A DNA stretch of 42,100 bases from positions 1-42,100 of the IMG/VR virus record IMGVR_UViG_3300024999_000199. One strand, 5' to 3'. The notes beneath the pieces were generated by a model. The model was not told the DNA's origin. It saw only the letters and a program-made list of their open reading frames with translations, and did not search any database. A program made the translations under genes and the position numbers. This document shows, piece after piece, positions 8,211 through 16,833 of the stretch (positions within the stretch are counted from its first letter, which is position 1; each line of letters begins with the position of its first letter). The DNA comes from a virus.

Positions 8211-8768
8211 TTGCCGGAACTAACAACCGAACAACTCGAAAATATCCAAATCGACTATGGCCTAATATATACCAACTATGGCGAATTGGACTCCGCATTG
8301 CTTGGCCCGACTCGTGGCGGTGGGGAATTCAAGGCTAACGCAACAGTGAGGCAAATCGAATTTGATGGACAAAAGGGAATGACCAAGGGAACGAAGGTTG
8401 TTGAAGACATCAACGCCGCCTTAACTGTCGTTACCCTCGACACAACGATGAAGACCTTGGCGATGGCAATGCCTTGGGCGACATATGATGATGTGGGTGG
8501 CACTATCACCTGCAAAACAGCAAATATTGGAATCATACCAAGCACTAGCTACCTAAAAAACGTCACCATGTTTGCAAAAACAATTAAGGGTGAATACAGG
8601 AAAATCACACTTTACAACGCTATGTCGGAAAAAGAATTCTCTTTAGCCGCAAAGCCCAAAGGTGAGGGTGAAGTGAGCCTAGAAATCAACGCTCATTGGG
8701 ATGCTACCGATGACACTGCAAATCTGTTCAAGGTTGAAACCGTGGCAGACTTAACGCCACCAGTATAA
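8211..8768 (+). CDS. Major tail (tube) protein
   Basis: A 185-aa protein that should polymerise into the siphovirus tail tube. It shows the tube-like pattern GLIYTNYGELDSALLGPTRGG, FKANATVRQIEFDG, then a beta-rich middle and a C-terminal domain with GEGEVSLEINAHWD. The TTG at 8211 is preferred over the GTG at 8202 because GAGGG (8198-8202) is 8 nt upstream and the gene then begins PELTTEQLEN, mirroring other TTG starts in this operon. A strong hairpin terminator follows. Confidence 0.85.
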   Translation: MPELTTEQLENIQIDYGLIYTNYGELDSALLGPTRGGGEFKANATVRQIEFDGQKGMTKGTKVVEDINAALTVVTLDTTMKTLAMAMPWATYDDVGGTITCKTANIGIIPSTSYLKNVTMFAKTIKGEYRKITLYNAMSEKEFSLAAKPKGEGEVSLEINAHWDATDDTANLFKVETVADLTPPV

Positions 8769-8770
8769 AA

Positions 8771-8800
8771 GGCGGGGAGAGATCCCTGCCCTAATTTTTT
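8771..8800 (+). terminator. Intrinsic terminator after tail tube gene
   Basis: GGCGGGG (8771-8777), loop AGAGAT, CCCTGCC (8784-8790; one G-U pair), followed by CTAATTTTTT. It probably trims transcripts so that tube protein is overexpressed relative to downstream tail genes. Confidence 0.75.
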
Positions 8801-8813
8801 AGGAGTGAAAAAT

Positions 8814-9140
8814 ATGCTAACCACAGAGAAAGCCTTCGATATGCTCCCTGCAGTAGTGGACCTCTATGATAAATTAGATATTGATGGCTACAGGAAAAAG
8901 TTTGCCGAAGAGAACAAGGGTAAGAAATTAGACGAAATGACAAAGGGAATCGATCTATTTAAGTTTATCCTTAAAAACTCAGGAAAAGTAAAGGACGAAG
9001 TTTTTGAAATCGTCGCAGTCTTCGAGGATAAGCCAATCGAAGAGATTAAAGCTCAAAACTTCATGATAACAGCCAAATCGCTCAAGGAAATCTTTTCCGA
9101 CAAGGAAGCAATGGAGCTTTTCAAGTCGGCCGTGAAATAG
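8814..9140 (+). CDS. Tail assembly chaperone, upstream frame (G-like)
   Basis: A 108-aa acidic/helical protein between tail tube and tape measure, the invariant place of tail assembly chaperones. The ATG at 8814 is chosen because AGGAG (8801-8805) lies 8 nt upstream. It ends in KSAVK at 9140 and is followed, in the -1 frame, by an open frame with no ribosome binding site. This matches the lambda G/GT arrangement, where a minor fraction of ribosomes shift to make a longer fusion. Confidence 0.8.
   Translation: MLTTEKAFDMLPAVVDLYDKLDIDGYRKKFAEENKGKKLDEMTKGIDLFKFILKNSGKVKDEVFEIVAVFEDKPIEEIKAQNFMITAKSLKEIFSDKEAMELFKSAVK
9117..9122 (+). other. Candidate -1 ribosomal frameshift site
   Basis: The downstream frame is open back to about 9050 and the upstream gene stops at 9140, so a -1 shift must occur between them. 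CTTTTC at 9117-9122 is the best visible slip point, because tRNA-Phe can move from TTC to TTT. A similar CTTTTC occurs at 9092-9097. Neither is a canonical X-XXY-YYZ heptamer, so the exact site is unsettled. Confidence 0.4.
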
Positions 9141-9460
9141 GCTATGCTCGCGTATTGAACCTGTTACACGGCCATTACGGAATTAACGGATCGAGCAAGG
9201 TTAAGGTCAAGGACATCAACAAGTTATTGATCGGGGCTATCAAAAAAGAATCCGAGGATAGCCTTTGGGACCGATGGATTAGGTTGTGCCCATATATGGA
9301 GCTAGGCCAGATAAAGTTCATTGCCTTTGAGGATTACAAAAAGGCTTTGATCGAGTCGAGAGTTAAAGCGTCCGAAAAGACCTCGGAGGAGATAATAGCT
9401 GAGTTGATGCCAGTGATTAAGGCACATGAAACGACACAGAACAAACGCTCTTTAGACTAA
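9119..9460 (+). CDS. Tail assembly chaperone, downstream frame (T part of GT-like fusion)
   Basis: This frame encodes the C-terminal extension of the chaperone fusion, passing through GYARVLNLLHGHYGING and a helical domain (LWDRWIRLCPYM, FEDYKKALIESRV). A TTG at 9155 exists but lacks any ribosome binding site, so expression by -1 frameshifting from the upstream gene is far more likely. The extension recruits tail tube subunits in lambda-like systems. The start coordinate marks the assumed shift point, not a start codon. Confidence 0.72.
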   Translation, partial: FQVGREIGYARVLNLLHGHYGINGSSKVKVKDINKLLIGAIKKESEDSLWDRWIRLCPYMELGQIKFIAFEDYKKALIESRVKASEKTSEEIIAELMPVIKAHETTQNKRSLD

Positions 9461-9475
9461 GGGGCGTTTTTTATA
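9444..9475 (+). terminator. Hairpin terminator before tape measure gene
   Basis: AACGCTCT (9444-9451) pairs with GGGGCGTT (9461-9468) using two G-U pairs, followed by TTTTA. It overlaps the end of the chaperone frame. Confidence 0.6.
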
Positions 9476-9501
9476 TGCCGTTGAAAGTGAGGTGGTAATA
9501 A

Positions 9502-11394
9502 TTGGAAATCTTTAAATTGTTCGGCTCGATTATGGTTAATAACGATGCGGCCAACCAAGCGATCGACGATACTGACAATAAAGCTCAAAAAACATCCAAG
9601 ACATTCGGCGAAATGCTAGGCAGTGCTGCAAAAGTCGGCGCAGGAATAGCCATGGCGATGGGGGCTGCCGTCGTAGCGGTTGGAGGTCTTGCGGTTAGCC
9701 TTACGGATGATCTACAAAAGTCGCTTAACGGTGTACAGGCGGCGACAGGTGTCACCGACGATGCGATGATCGGTATGAAAGATACCATGTTGGCCATTTA
9801 TAACAACAACTTTGGTGAGAATTTTGAAGAAATAGGCACCGTAATGGGTATAATTGCCCAACAAACTGGTCTGGCTGGAGAAGAATTGCAAAAGATGACC
9901 GAAGGTGCGTTTTTATTGAGGGACACATTCGAGATGGATGTAGCGGTGTCAGTGGAAACAGCCGGAGTTATGATGAAAAACTTTGGACTTAGCTCCGATG
10001 AGGCATACAACATGATCGTGCAAGGTGCCCAAAACGGCTTAAATAAACAGGGCGACTTACTCGACATCTTGAAAGAGTACGGACCTCACTTTGCGTCATT
10101 GGGATTCAGCGCCGAAGAGGCCATGAATATGCTTGTCAATGGGGCAGAGGGTGGAGTTTTTTCTGTCGATCAATTAGGTGACGTAGTCCATGAATTCGGA
10201 CGGAAAATGCGGGAAGAAGACTTGTCTGAACCCTTGCAACAGCTTGGATTGGATAGCAAAAAATACACAACTATGGTCGCCCAAGGTGGGGAAACGGCCA
10301 AGCAAGCATTTGGAGAAATAGCTCAGAAGATAGCCGCAATAAAAGACCCTGTACTACAGAACCAAATAGGTATAGGTATCTTTGGGGACATGATGGGCGA
10401 GGTTGGAATCAAAGGTGTCTTGGCTATGTCCAATACTCAAGGGGCCATAAGCGCAACGACAGATGCCCTTGGTAAGATCAACGAAGTAAAATACGACACC
10501 TTCGGCGAGGCTATGCAGGGCATAAAACGTAACCTTGAAACGGGGTTATTAATCCCTTTGGGCGAGTCGATCATGCCAGCGCTAAATGGTATGGCGGGGT
10601 GGATTCAGACAAACATGCCAGTCATTCAAAACGAAATTGAATACGCAATGGGGCTCGCTGGGGATGCAATTGACGATGTTGGTGTTGCGATAACCGAGAC
10701 GAAGGAATTTTTCGAGGAACACTGGGCAGTAGTTGAACCGATCCTTGCAGGGATAGGAGCAGGGGCAATCACAGTCGGAACAATGACGTTAGCTATAAAA
10801 GCATGGAATGTCGTTACCGCTTTAGCCACAGCGGCACAGACTGGCCTTAACGTAGTAATGAATCTAAGTCCATTTGCTAAAGTAACACTACTTATTGGAC
10901 TACTCGTGACAGCAGGAGTTGCCCTATACCAAAACTGGGACACAATAAAGCTAAAAGCAAAAGAATTGTGGACAGCAATAGACGTTGCCTATAAAACAGG
11001 TGTCAATGGCGCTATTGATATGATTAACAGCCTAATCAAAGCCATCAACAAAATCCCCGGGGTCAATGCACCGTTGATTGCAAGAGTCAAAATAATCACT
11101 GAAAATAAATCAAGCGCAAAAACGATAAATGACAGACTCGGCAACAACGCGCAAGGAACCGATTACTGGCGTGGCGGATTAACATGGGTTGGAGAGCAAG
11201 GGCCGGAGATTGTAAACCTTCCGCGTGGATCTCAAATATACCCTAATGGCGAATCAATGAGGATGGCGAGTGTTGGAGCAACACCAGGAGGCGTAACTGT
11301 CAACATCAACGGAGCCAACATCATGGACGATTACGGTGTGGATCGCCTCATGGATCGAGTAATGGATCGACTGGCACTCAAAGGGGTGAGGTAA
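9502..11394 (+). CDS. Tail tape measure protein
   Basis: A 630-aa protein that sets tail length. The N-terminus has a helix (MVNNDAANQAIDDTDNKAQK), then an Ala/Gly-rich hydrophobic segment at about 45-66, a conserved tape-measure core (GVQAATGVTDDAMIGMKDTM through VGIKGVLAMSNT) and further hydrophobic segments near 410-480. It is short for the family, predicting a short to medium tail. TTG start at 9502 behind GAGGTGGTAATAA. The stop overlaps the next start (TAATG). Confidence 0.92.
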   Translation: MEIFKLFGSIMVNNDAANQAIDDTDNKAQKTSKTFGEMLGSAAKVGAGIAMAMGAAVVAVGGLAVSLTDDLQKSLNGVQAATGVTDDAMIGMKDTMLAIYNNNFGENFEEIGTVMGIIAQQTGLAGEELQKMTEGAFLLRDTFEMDVAVSVETAGVMMKNFGLSSDEAYNMIVQGAQNGLNKQGDLLDILKEYGPHFASLGFSAEEAMNMLVNGAEGGVFSVDQLGDVVHEFGRKMREEDLSEPLQQLGLDSKKYTTMVAQGGETAKQAFGEIAQKIAAIKDPVLQNQIGIGIFGDMMGEVGIKGVLAMSNTQGAISATTDALGKINEVKYDTFGEAMQGIKRNLETGLLIPLGESIMPALNGMAGWIQTNMPVIQNEIEYAMGLAGDAIDDVGVAITETKEFFEEHWAVVEPILAGIGAGAITVGTMTLAIKAWNVVTALATAAQTGLNVVMNLSPFAKVTLLIGLLVTAGVALYQNWDTIKLKAKELWTAIDVAYKTGVNGAIDMINSLIKAINKIPGVNAPLIARVKIITENKSSAKTINDRLGNNAQGTDYWRGGLTWVGEQGPEIVNLPRGSQIYPNGESMRMASVGATPGGVTVNINGANIMDDYGVDRLMDRVMDRLALKGVR

Positions 11395-12803
11395 TGCGGA
11401 CATACACAATAGCCGGAAACACTGTCATGGCCCAGAAGAACTCCCTCAACTACATGGATACCCTGAACGATAGGACTACCTGCTCATTCATTGTCATTGA
11501 ACCAGCATTTGAGATTGACATCGGCATGGAGGTAATAGTCCAGGAGGACGCGGACGTCATCTTCGCCGGTACCGTGGATAACTCAAGCGAAAGCGGGGAT
11601 AAGGTTGTCTATGTCTCAGTCGCTTGCGTGGACTTCTCCCAACTCATCGACAAACGGATCATTGCAAACAGCTACGAAAACGAGCTTGCAGGTGACATTG
11701 TAAGGCATTTTATCTCAACCGTTTTTACCGAGGAAGGAATCACGGAGGGCAACGTCCAAGACGGTCCGCTGATCTCTAAGGCAGTATTCAATTACGACAA
11801 CGGCAATGTGGGCATGAATTATCTTGCAGAAACAACCGGTTTTAACTGGGAGATTGATAATCTCAAACAACTCAACTTTTTCGACAGGGGAACATATACA
11901 GCACCCTTCGCCTTGACGGATACTAGCCATAATTACCAAGGTCTAACGGTCAAGAAATCCCGATCAGACTACCGCAATAGGCAGTATATCAGAGCCGGAA
12001 CAGACACAACGGCAGAGCTACCACTCGAAAAGCCCACGCCAAAACCTGACGGAGTAAGCAAGACGTTTGTTGTTCGATTGCCAATCGCTCAAAAGCCAAG
12101 GATTTTTTTAGACTCGGTAGAAGTTAATCCTGCTGACATCGGGGTTAATGGCTTAGACAGGGATAAAAAATATTACTTCAGCTATGGTTCGAACGCCATC
12201 ACTCAAGATACAAATACAACAACCTTACTCGACTCCCAAACCCTAGAAGTGACATACAAGGGCCTCTATCCGCTATTGGTTGTGTCTGAACTGCCAACGC
12301 AGGTAATCGCAAGGAAAGCCGTCGAAGGTGGCTCTGGAGTCCACGAGAACATCATACAAGAAGGAAACCTCGACACTCGACAGGCGGCCCTAGAATTCGC
12401 TCAGGGCAAGCTTGAAAAGTACGGGATTATTCCCAAGTCTGTGACATTCAACACTTACGAGAAGGGCCTCAAGGCGGGTCAGCTCTTGTCAATCACGAAC
12501 GCTAAACACAACCTAAGCGGAACGTTTTTGATCGACTCAGTATCGGCCAGAAATGATGGGGTATTAACGTTGTATTCTGTCCGATGCCTTGACGGTGCAA
12601 GTGTTGGTGGCTGGGAACAATTATTCAAGACGTTACTACAGGGCAACAGGAAGATAGTTATCAGGGAGAATGAGGTTGTGGTTAGGTTGATAACCTTCAC
12701 GGATGAATTTGTTAATCTCAGCATGGAGGATGAAATGACGTATCATCTTCACCAGTATCATTTGTGTGGTCAAATAATATGTAGTCCGGGGGTGATCTTG
12801 TGA
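11394..12803 (+). CDS. Tail hub / baseplate protein (Tal-like)
   Basis: A 469-aa protein directly after the tape measure. The first ~200 residues have the pattern of phage hub proteins (gp27/gp44-like beta domains: GNTVMAQKNSLNYMDTLNDRTTCSF, then IGMEVIVQEDADVIFAGTVDN), followed by a central insertion and a C-terminal domain with LEFAQGKLEKYGIIPKSVTF and GLKAGQLLSIT. Such proteins cap the tail tip and organise receptor-binding proteins. No peptidase motif was seen. There is no separate Dit gene, which is somewhat unusual. Confidence 0.75.
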   Translation: MRTYTIAGNTVMAQKNSLNYMDTLNDRTTCSFIVIEPAFEIDIGMEVIVQEDADVIFAGTVDNSSESGDKVVYVSVACVDFSQLIDKRIIANSYENELAGDIVRHFISTVFTEEGITEGNVQDGPLISKAVFNYDNGNVGMNYLAETTGFNWEIDNLKQLNFFDRGTYTAPFALTDTSHNYQGLTVKKSRSDYRNRQYIRAGTDTTAELPLEKPTPKPDGVSKTFVVRLPIAQKPRIFLDSVEVNPADIGVNGLDRDKKYYFSYGSNAITQDTNTTTLLDSQTLEVTYKGLYPLLVVSELPTQVIARKAVEGGSGVHENIIQEGNLDTRQAALEFAQGKLEKYGIIPKSVTFNTYEKGLKAGQLLSITNAKHNLSGTFLIDSVSARNDGVLTLYSVRCLDGASVGGWEQLFKTLLQGNRKIVIRENEVVVRLITFTDEFVNLSMEDEMTYHLHQYHLCGQIICSPGVIL

Positions 12804-13135
12804 GCGCAACAGATGGGGTTAGAGCACTGATCCTAACCTCCACGATTGCAACGAGTATTGATAATATCGATATTCTGAGCGTCAAAACAATTGCAGGGGA
12901 GTTGGAGAGATTCCCGCCACAGAACATCGTTATAGTTAGCCAAACGGAGCGGAAATATGAATTTTACTTAACCGAACTAGAGGCGATTGGTGATCTAATC
13001 GGGATGTCGTTATATGGTAACGGGGCAACTGTAACCCTTGGCGATGGGACGGAGATGGCAACGCAAGTTGTAGCTATTTCCAAAACAGGGACACAGAGCC
13101 TGTTGATTTATTGGATTGTGAGGGTGGTGGTATAA
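12800..13135 (+). CDS. Hypothetical tail-region protein
   Basis: A 111-aa protein starting with GTG and overlapping the hub gene by 4 nt. Alternating hydrophobic patterning (LILTSTIATSIDNIDILSV, VTLGDGTEMATQVVAISKTG) suggests a small beta protein. Its place between the hub and fibre-like genes suggests a tail-tip accessory role. Family not recognised. Confidence 0.65.
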   Translation: MSATDGVRALILTSTIATSIDNIDILSVKTIAGELERFPPQNIVIVSQTERKYEFYLTELEAIGDLIGMSLYGNGATVTLGDGTEMATQVVAISKTGTQSLLIYWIVRVVV

Positions 13136-13855
13136 ATGGCTTATGATCCAACGATTTGGGTGGATGATGTAACGCCCGTGAGCGCGCTGAAAATGAATAA
13201 GATCGAGCAGGGGATAGCTGATGGGGAAAAGATAATACCTGCTGTGCTTACGAAAGACCCAGTCTTGCCATACCCTGATTTTGTCCCGTGGAAGAGGTCA
13301 GACTTTCCAACAGATACGTACAGAATGTATGTTAATGGGCAAAAGTATACGTTTAATATGGCTACAATCATTGGTGCTAGCGCGCTAGCACCACACTTTG
13401 AAGGTTTTATCTACAAAGATGGAGTAAACTATGTTGAGTTTCTGGAATACTCAAATGGTGGCGATGGGGGCACAACAGAAAACGATACAAGCGTAACATT
13501 TGGCGCGTCATATATCACCTTGTCGCTTTCTTACAATGATGATCCAGCATACACCAATGATGTTTACATTAGGACTGTATCTTCATTCGATCTCTCGTCA
13601 ATTAAGGAGATAAGAATTGACTGGGAAGGGACACTCAGCGCTGCTGATACCGACTTCCCAATGACGCTTGAAGTGGGCAATGGCGTCAAGGCATTAGCTC
13701 ACGTAGAGACTTTTACCAGAAGAATCGAGACGCTAAGCATTGCCGATTTATTTGATAGCAATTACTTATACGTACGAGCTGAAGACAATGCGAATTGGAA
13801 AGGGCGAACTGTGACTGTCAAGGTTTACTCGATAGAGTTAGTCCCTTTTAGTTAG
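13136..13855 (+). CDS. Tail fibre-like structural protein
   Basis: A 239-aa protein. The N-terminus PTIWVDDVTPVSALKMNKIEQGI is a motif seen at the start of many Gram-positive phage tail appendage proteins. The C-terminal ~130 residues are beta-rich (VTFGASYITLSLSYNDD, ITVSS-like repeats, LYVRAEDNANWKGRTVTVKVYSIEL), resembling a jelly-roll or carbohydrate-binding domain. It is probably part of the tail tip that contacts the cell surface. Confidence 0.72.
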   Translation: MAYDPTIWVDDVTPVSALKMNKIEQGIADGEKIIPAVLTKDPVLPYPDFVPWKRSDFPTDTYRMYVNGQKYTFNMATIIGASALAPHFEGFIYKDGVNYVEFLEYSNGGDGGTTENDTSVTFGASYITLSLSYNDDPAYTNDVYIRTVSSFDLSSIKEIRIDWEGTLSAADTDFPMTLEVGNGVKALAHVETFTRRIETLSIADLFDSNYLYVRAEDNANWKGRTVTVKVYSIELVPFS

Positions 13856-13872
13856 AGAGGAGGGTGTGCTTC

Positions 13873-14130
13873 ATGTGGTTAACCCTAGATAAGGATAGCA
13901 AAGTAATATCAATCCATGACCAGTTACCAGTGACGGAAAACGAAGTTATCGAGCTAGAGGGAAGTTGGACAAATGACTACCTTGTGGAGAACGATGTGTA
14001 TTTAAGAAGTCGGTCGCCGATGTCTTTTCATATTGAAAAACGTAAGGTGCAGGCGCCACCAGAGCCCAATCAAGACGACTACCTACTGGACCTAGACTAT
14101 CGCCTATCGATGACCGAACTAGGATTATGA
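13873..14130 (+). CDS. Hypothetical small tail-region protein
   Basis: An 85-aa acidic protein. The ATG at 13873 is chosen because GAGGAGG lies 9 nt upstream; an in-frame GTG at 13864 abuts that site. Sequence pattern MWLTLDKDSKVISIHDQLP is reminiscent of small phage proteins that precede XkdX genes. Function unknown. Confidence 0.65.
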   Translation: MWLTLDKDSKVISIHDQLPVTENEVIELEGSWTNDYLVENDVYLRSRSPMSFHIEKRKVQAPPEPNQDDYLLDLDYRLSMTELGL

Positions 14131-14143
14131 GGAGGAAAAGAAA

Positions 14144-14296
14144 ATGTTAACTTACATCTATTGCAAAAAGGTCATCGCAAACGGAACCTACGGGCTCAAG
14201 GAAGACATGATGATGAAGCTCGACGTGTTTTTGCTCAACAATCGGATCACGCAAGAGCAGTACACGGAGTTAGTCGGATTACTAAACGCCGCCTAA
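14144..14296 (+). CDS. XkdX-like small phage protein
   Basis: A 50-aa protein starting MLTYIYCKKVIANGTYGLKE and continuing with an LDVFLLNNRITQEQY segment, the recognisable pattern of XkdX family proteins found near tail fibre and lysis genes of Bacillota phages. GGAGG lies 9 nt upstream of the ATG. Its precise function is unknown. The stop codon lies inside a terminator hairpin. Confidence 0.82.
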   Translation: MLTYIYCKKVIANGTYGLKEDMMMKLDVFLLNNRITQEQYTELVGLLNAA

Positions 14297-14309
14297 AGGG
14301 CGTTATTTT
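14285..14309 (+). terminator. Intrinsic terminator after XkdX-like gene
   Basis: AACGCC (14285-14290) pairs with GGCGTT (14299-14304), followed by ATTTTT. Downstream tail genes continue on the same strand, so termination is likely partial. Confidence 0.65.
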
Positions 14310-14329
14310 TATGAGAAAGAGGTGCTCAC

Positions 14330-14665
14330 ATGGCAAAGACAAGAGATGAACTATTAACAACACCTAAGGGCCAGATCGTTGGCAAGCATCAGCTATACGC
14401 ATTACTGGTCGATGATGCAGGAGTGGCCATTCTCGATGCGGCAGGAAACGAGCAGGTAATCGAGATAAAAGCAGGGACAGATGGAAAAATTCAGACATCT
14501 TCTACCGTTGTTGGGAGTTTACCGAAGTCTGAAATGGAGGGATATGGTGCCGGAACTACCCTACGACCTTTAGTAGCAAATGTGCCCATTGGCTATATTT
14601 GGGTGGACGTTACTAATCAAGTATTTTATCAGAGTGACGGTGTGAATTGGGTGGTGGCCTTATGA
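14330..14665 (+). CDS. Tail appendage protein, hypothetical
   Basis: A 111-aa protein beginning MAKTRDELLTTPKGQIVGKHQL, then short strand-forming stretches ending YIWVDVTNQVFYQSDGVNWVVAL, the kind of fibre-tip or appendage strand motif seen in phage structural proteins. SD AGAGGTG precedes the ATG. It overlaps the SGNH-hydrolase gene by ATGA, so the two are probably co-translated and may form one appendage. Confidence 0.65.
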   Translation: MAKTRDELLTTPKGQIVGKHQLYALLVDDAGVAILDAAGNEQVIEIKAGTDGKIQTSSTVVGSLPKSEMEGYGAGTTLRPLVANVPIGYIWVDVTNQVFYQSDGVNWVVAL

Positions 14666-15888
14666 GTATCTTGAATTTTTTAAGAGCAAAAAAATATACC
14701 GATCAAGTTACTGGCGGTCTTGCTGAAACATTATTTAATGTGGAGTCTGTATCATACACAAGAAATTTATTTAACCCATTAAATTTTTTGACAGATTCAG
14801 AACTAAGTGGATCTACAGGAGAAGTTATTAGCGCATCTGGTGCTGGAGTTTCGGATTTTATTGCAGTTGACAGTGGGAAATCTATATACTTTTCTAATAA
14901 CGGTGCATCATTAGTTGCATATAAGCTTTACTTCATTTACGAATATGATACAAGAAAGAAATATATTAAAAGAGTAAACGCATCAACCGCAGGATATTTG
15001 TATGTTGTACCGGACAATGTCAGGTATATAAGAGTATGTATACATGAGTCAGTTTTTAATGCGTTTCAAGCGGAATACAATCAGATAACCTCTTATATCT
15101 CACGTTATCCCTTGGTTAAAGACAAACTTAATGGAATTCTATCATCTGATTTATCGGATAATCCATTGGAAAATATATTACCCAACCCTGGTTTTATGTC
15201 AATTTTCCTGAATGTTGGTTGTATTGGTGATAGTTTGGCGAGTGGCTGCTCCGTGTATAAAGACGGCGAATCTAGCATTGGCGTGGATTTGTATCAATAT
15301 TCATGGGGGCAGTATCTTGCAAGAATAACAGGAAACAAATACTATAATTGGTCAGCAGGTGGCAAAACAACTGCTACATGGCTTGCTAGTGCTTACGCTA
15401 CAGAGTGCTTTGATGGACTCCATCTTTGTGAAGCTTATATTATTGGTTTAGGGCAAAACGACAAAAACATAGATGCAGTTATTGGAACATCAGAGGATAT
15501 TGATATAAGTAATTATAACAACAATGCTGACACTTATTATGGGAGATATGCGAAAATAATACAAAAAATAAAAGAGGTTCAACCGAAAGCTAAGATATTT
15601 ATATGTACTGACCCTCTCGATTTAGTGGAAAATGCAGGATACAACACTGCTGTCAGAACGATTTCAACTATGTTCAGCAATGTGTATCTTCTTGATTTCT
15701 TTAATTACGGGACAAATCTTTATATAACAGGATTATTGGGGGTAAATAGGAGATACGCGCATTATAATGCAGTCGGGTATTACATTATAGCGTTGATAAT
15801 GGCTACCTATATTGATTGGTATATACGCAAATATCCAGAGGAATTCCTAGAGGTCGAATTTATCGGGACAGGCTATTCCTATTATTAA
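14662..15888 (+). CDS. Tail protein with SGNH/GDSL hydrolase domain
   Basis: A 408-aa protein. Residues ~1-180 look structural; from ~185 it has SGNH hydrolase blocks: GDSLAS (nucleophile Ser191), NWSAGGKT (Gly of block II, ~229-236), GLGQND (262-267, block III Asn) and YAHYNAVGY (catalytic His367). SGNH enzymes on phage tails usually de-esterify or trim surface glycans during adsorption. The gene is visibly more AT-rich than the preceding tail genes, suggesting recent exchange of the receptor-contact module. Start ATG 14662 overlaps the preceding stop. Confidence 0.85.
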   Translation: MSILNFLRAKKYTDQVTGGLAETLFNVESVSYTRNLFNPLNFLTDSELSGSTGEVISASGAGVSDFIAVDSGKSIYFSNNGASLVAYKLYFIYEYDTRKKYIKRVNASTAGYLYVVPDNVRYIRVCIHESVFNAFQAEYNQITSYISRYPLVKDKLNGILSSDLSDNPLENILPNPGFMSIFLNVGCIGDSLASGCSVYKDGESSIGVDLYQYSWGQYLARITGNKYYNWSAGGKTTATWLASAYATECFDGLHLCEAYIIGLGQNDKNIDAVIGTSEDIDISNYNNNADTYYGRYAKIIQKIKEVQPKAKIFICTDPLDLVENAGYNTAVRTISTMFSNVYLLDFFNYGTNLYITGLLGVNRRYAHYNAVGYYIIALIMATYIDWYIRKYPEEFLEVEFIGTGYSYY

Positions 15889-15920
15889 ACCTTCGTTAAA
15901 GATACAAAGCTCTTTGACCC

Positions 15921-15948
15921 AACAAAAAAGCCCCCAATTAAGGGGGCT
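15921..15948 (-). terminator. Intrinsic terminator of the XerD-like island
   Basis: On the minus strand, AGCCCCC, a TTAAT loop and GGGGGCT followed by TTTTTG (plus coordinates 15948-15922). It lies just beyond the recombinase stop and has a T run only in the minus direction. Confidence 0.85.
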
Positions 15949-15953
15949 CTGCA

Positions 15954-16781
15954 TCAGTTTACCAAAAACTTATCGTACATCCTAGCCATCTCTGACCCGT
16001 TAATATTTGTGTACCTGCGAGTCGTTTCTGTACTGTGGTGTCCGAGTAACCTAGCTATAAAATCAATATCCGCGCCCTGCTCATACATCCCTGTAGCAAA
16101 TGTATGACGGAGCATATGAGGTGTTACCTTGTCCTTTATCCCTGCCTTCTTAGCCTGGTCCTTGATCTGCATCTCGATGCTTCGGATCGTCAAGCGTTCG
16201 CCGTATTTATTGACAAGCAGGGCAGGGTTATCATCTTTCCGAGTGTTAAGGTAACTGATAATGCAAAATTTCGCAATCGGTCCAAAAAAGACAAGTCGCT
16301 CTTTATTTCCCTTGCCCGTAACTCTTATCTGGCGATTGGCCATGACTAAATCATCGCGGTTTAGTTTTACGAGTTCGCCAATCCTCATACCTGACGATAC
16401 GAGCAACTCCATGATAGCTTGATTGCGAGGTGATTTAGGATGCCAACGTAGCAATTCTACATCTTCATGGCTAAGATTACGTGGTAGCATATCCGGTTCC
16501 TTTGGCGTTTTTATTTTCCTCATTGGATTTTTCTCGAGATACTCCTCTTCTACCAACCAGGTGTAGTATGCCTTAAGGGTTGATATCTTGCGGTTGATAC
16601 TGCGTTGTGCCATCTCATTGAATTGAGTTAAGTAACCACGCAAGTCATTGGTCGTAACATAGACGGATGGCTTGTCCAAGTATTTTGCAAACTTTTTTAG
16701 CTCCATTCTGTATTGATCCATGGTCCCATCAGCTAAGCCCTCTAGCTTTCTTGCAACTAAAAATTCCTCGACATATCTCAT
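15954..16781 (-). CDS. XerD-like tyrosine recombinase
   Basis: A 275-aa tyrosine recombinase of XerC/D size and organisation: SAM-like N-terminal core-binding domain (~1-90), then the catalytic domain. Catalytic residues appear complete: Arg133 (SGMRIGE), Lys157 (GKGNK), His222/Arg225 (HMLRH), His248 (LLGHHS), Tyr257 (RRYTN). It lacks an arm-binding N-terminal domain, unlike the integrase at 30350. Possible jobs are multimer resolution of a circular form, or mobility of its own island. SD GAGGAG precedes the ATG. Confidence 0.88.
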   Translation of the reverse strand: MRYVEEFLVARKLEGLADGTMDQYRMELKKFAKYLDKPSVYVTTNDLRGYLTQFNEMAQRSINRKISTLKAYYTWLVEEEYLEKNPMRKIKTPKEPDMLPRNLSHEDVELLRWHPKSPRNQAIMELLVSSGMRIGELVKLNRDDLVMANRQIRVTGKGNKERLVFFGPIAKFCIISYLNTRKDDNPALLVNKYGERLTIRSIEMQIKDQAKKAGIKDKVTPHMLRHTFATGMYEQGADIDFIARLLGHHSTETTRRYTNINGSEMARMYDKFLVN

Positions 16782-16833
16782 CTCTCTATCGCTCCTCTTT
16801 CTTTAGACCGGAGCGCCGTGGTATAATAACCAT

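Noticed and set aside
9155-9460. Independent gene starting at TTG 9155
   Set aside because: No ribosome binding site precedes it, and the gene order plus -1 offset fit the tail chaperone fusion.
16822-16827. Plus-strand TATAAT as a promoter
   Set aside because: No -35 at suitable spacing and no plus-strand gene downstream; it lies in the leader of the minus-strand recombinase.
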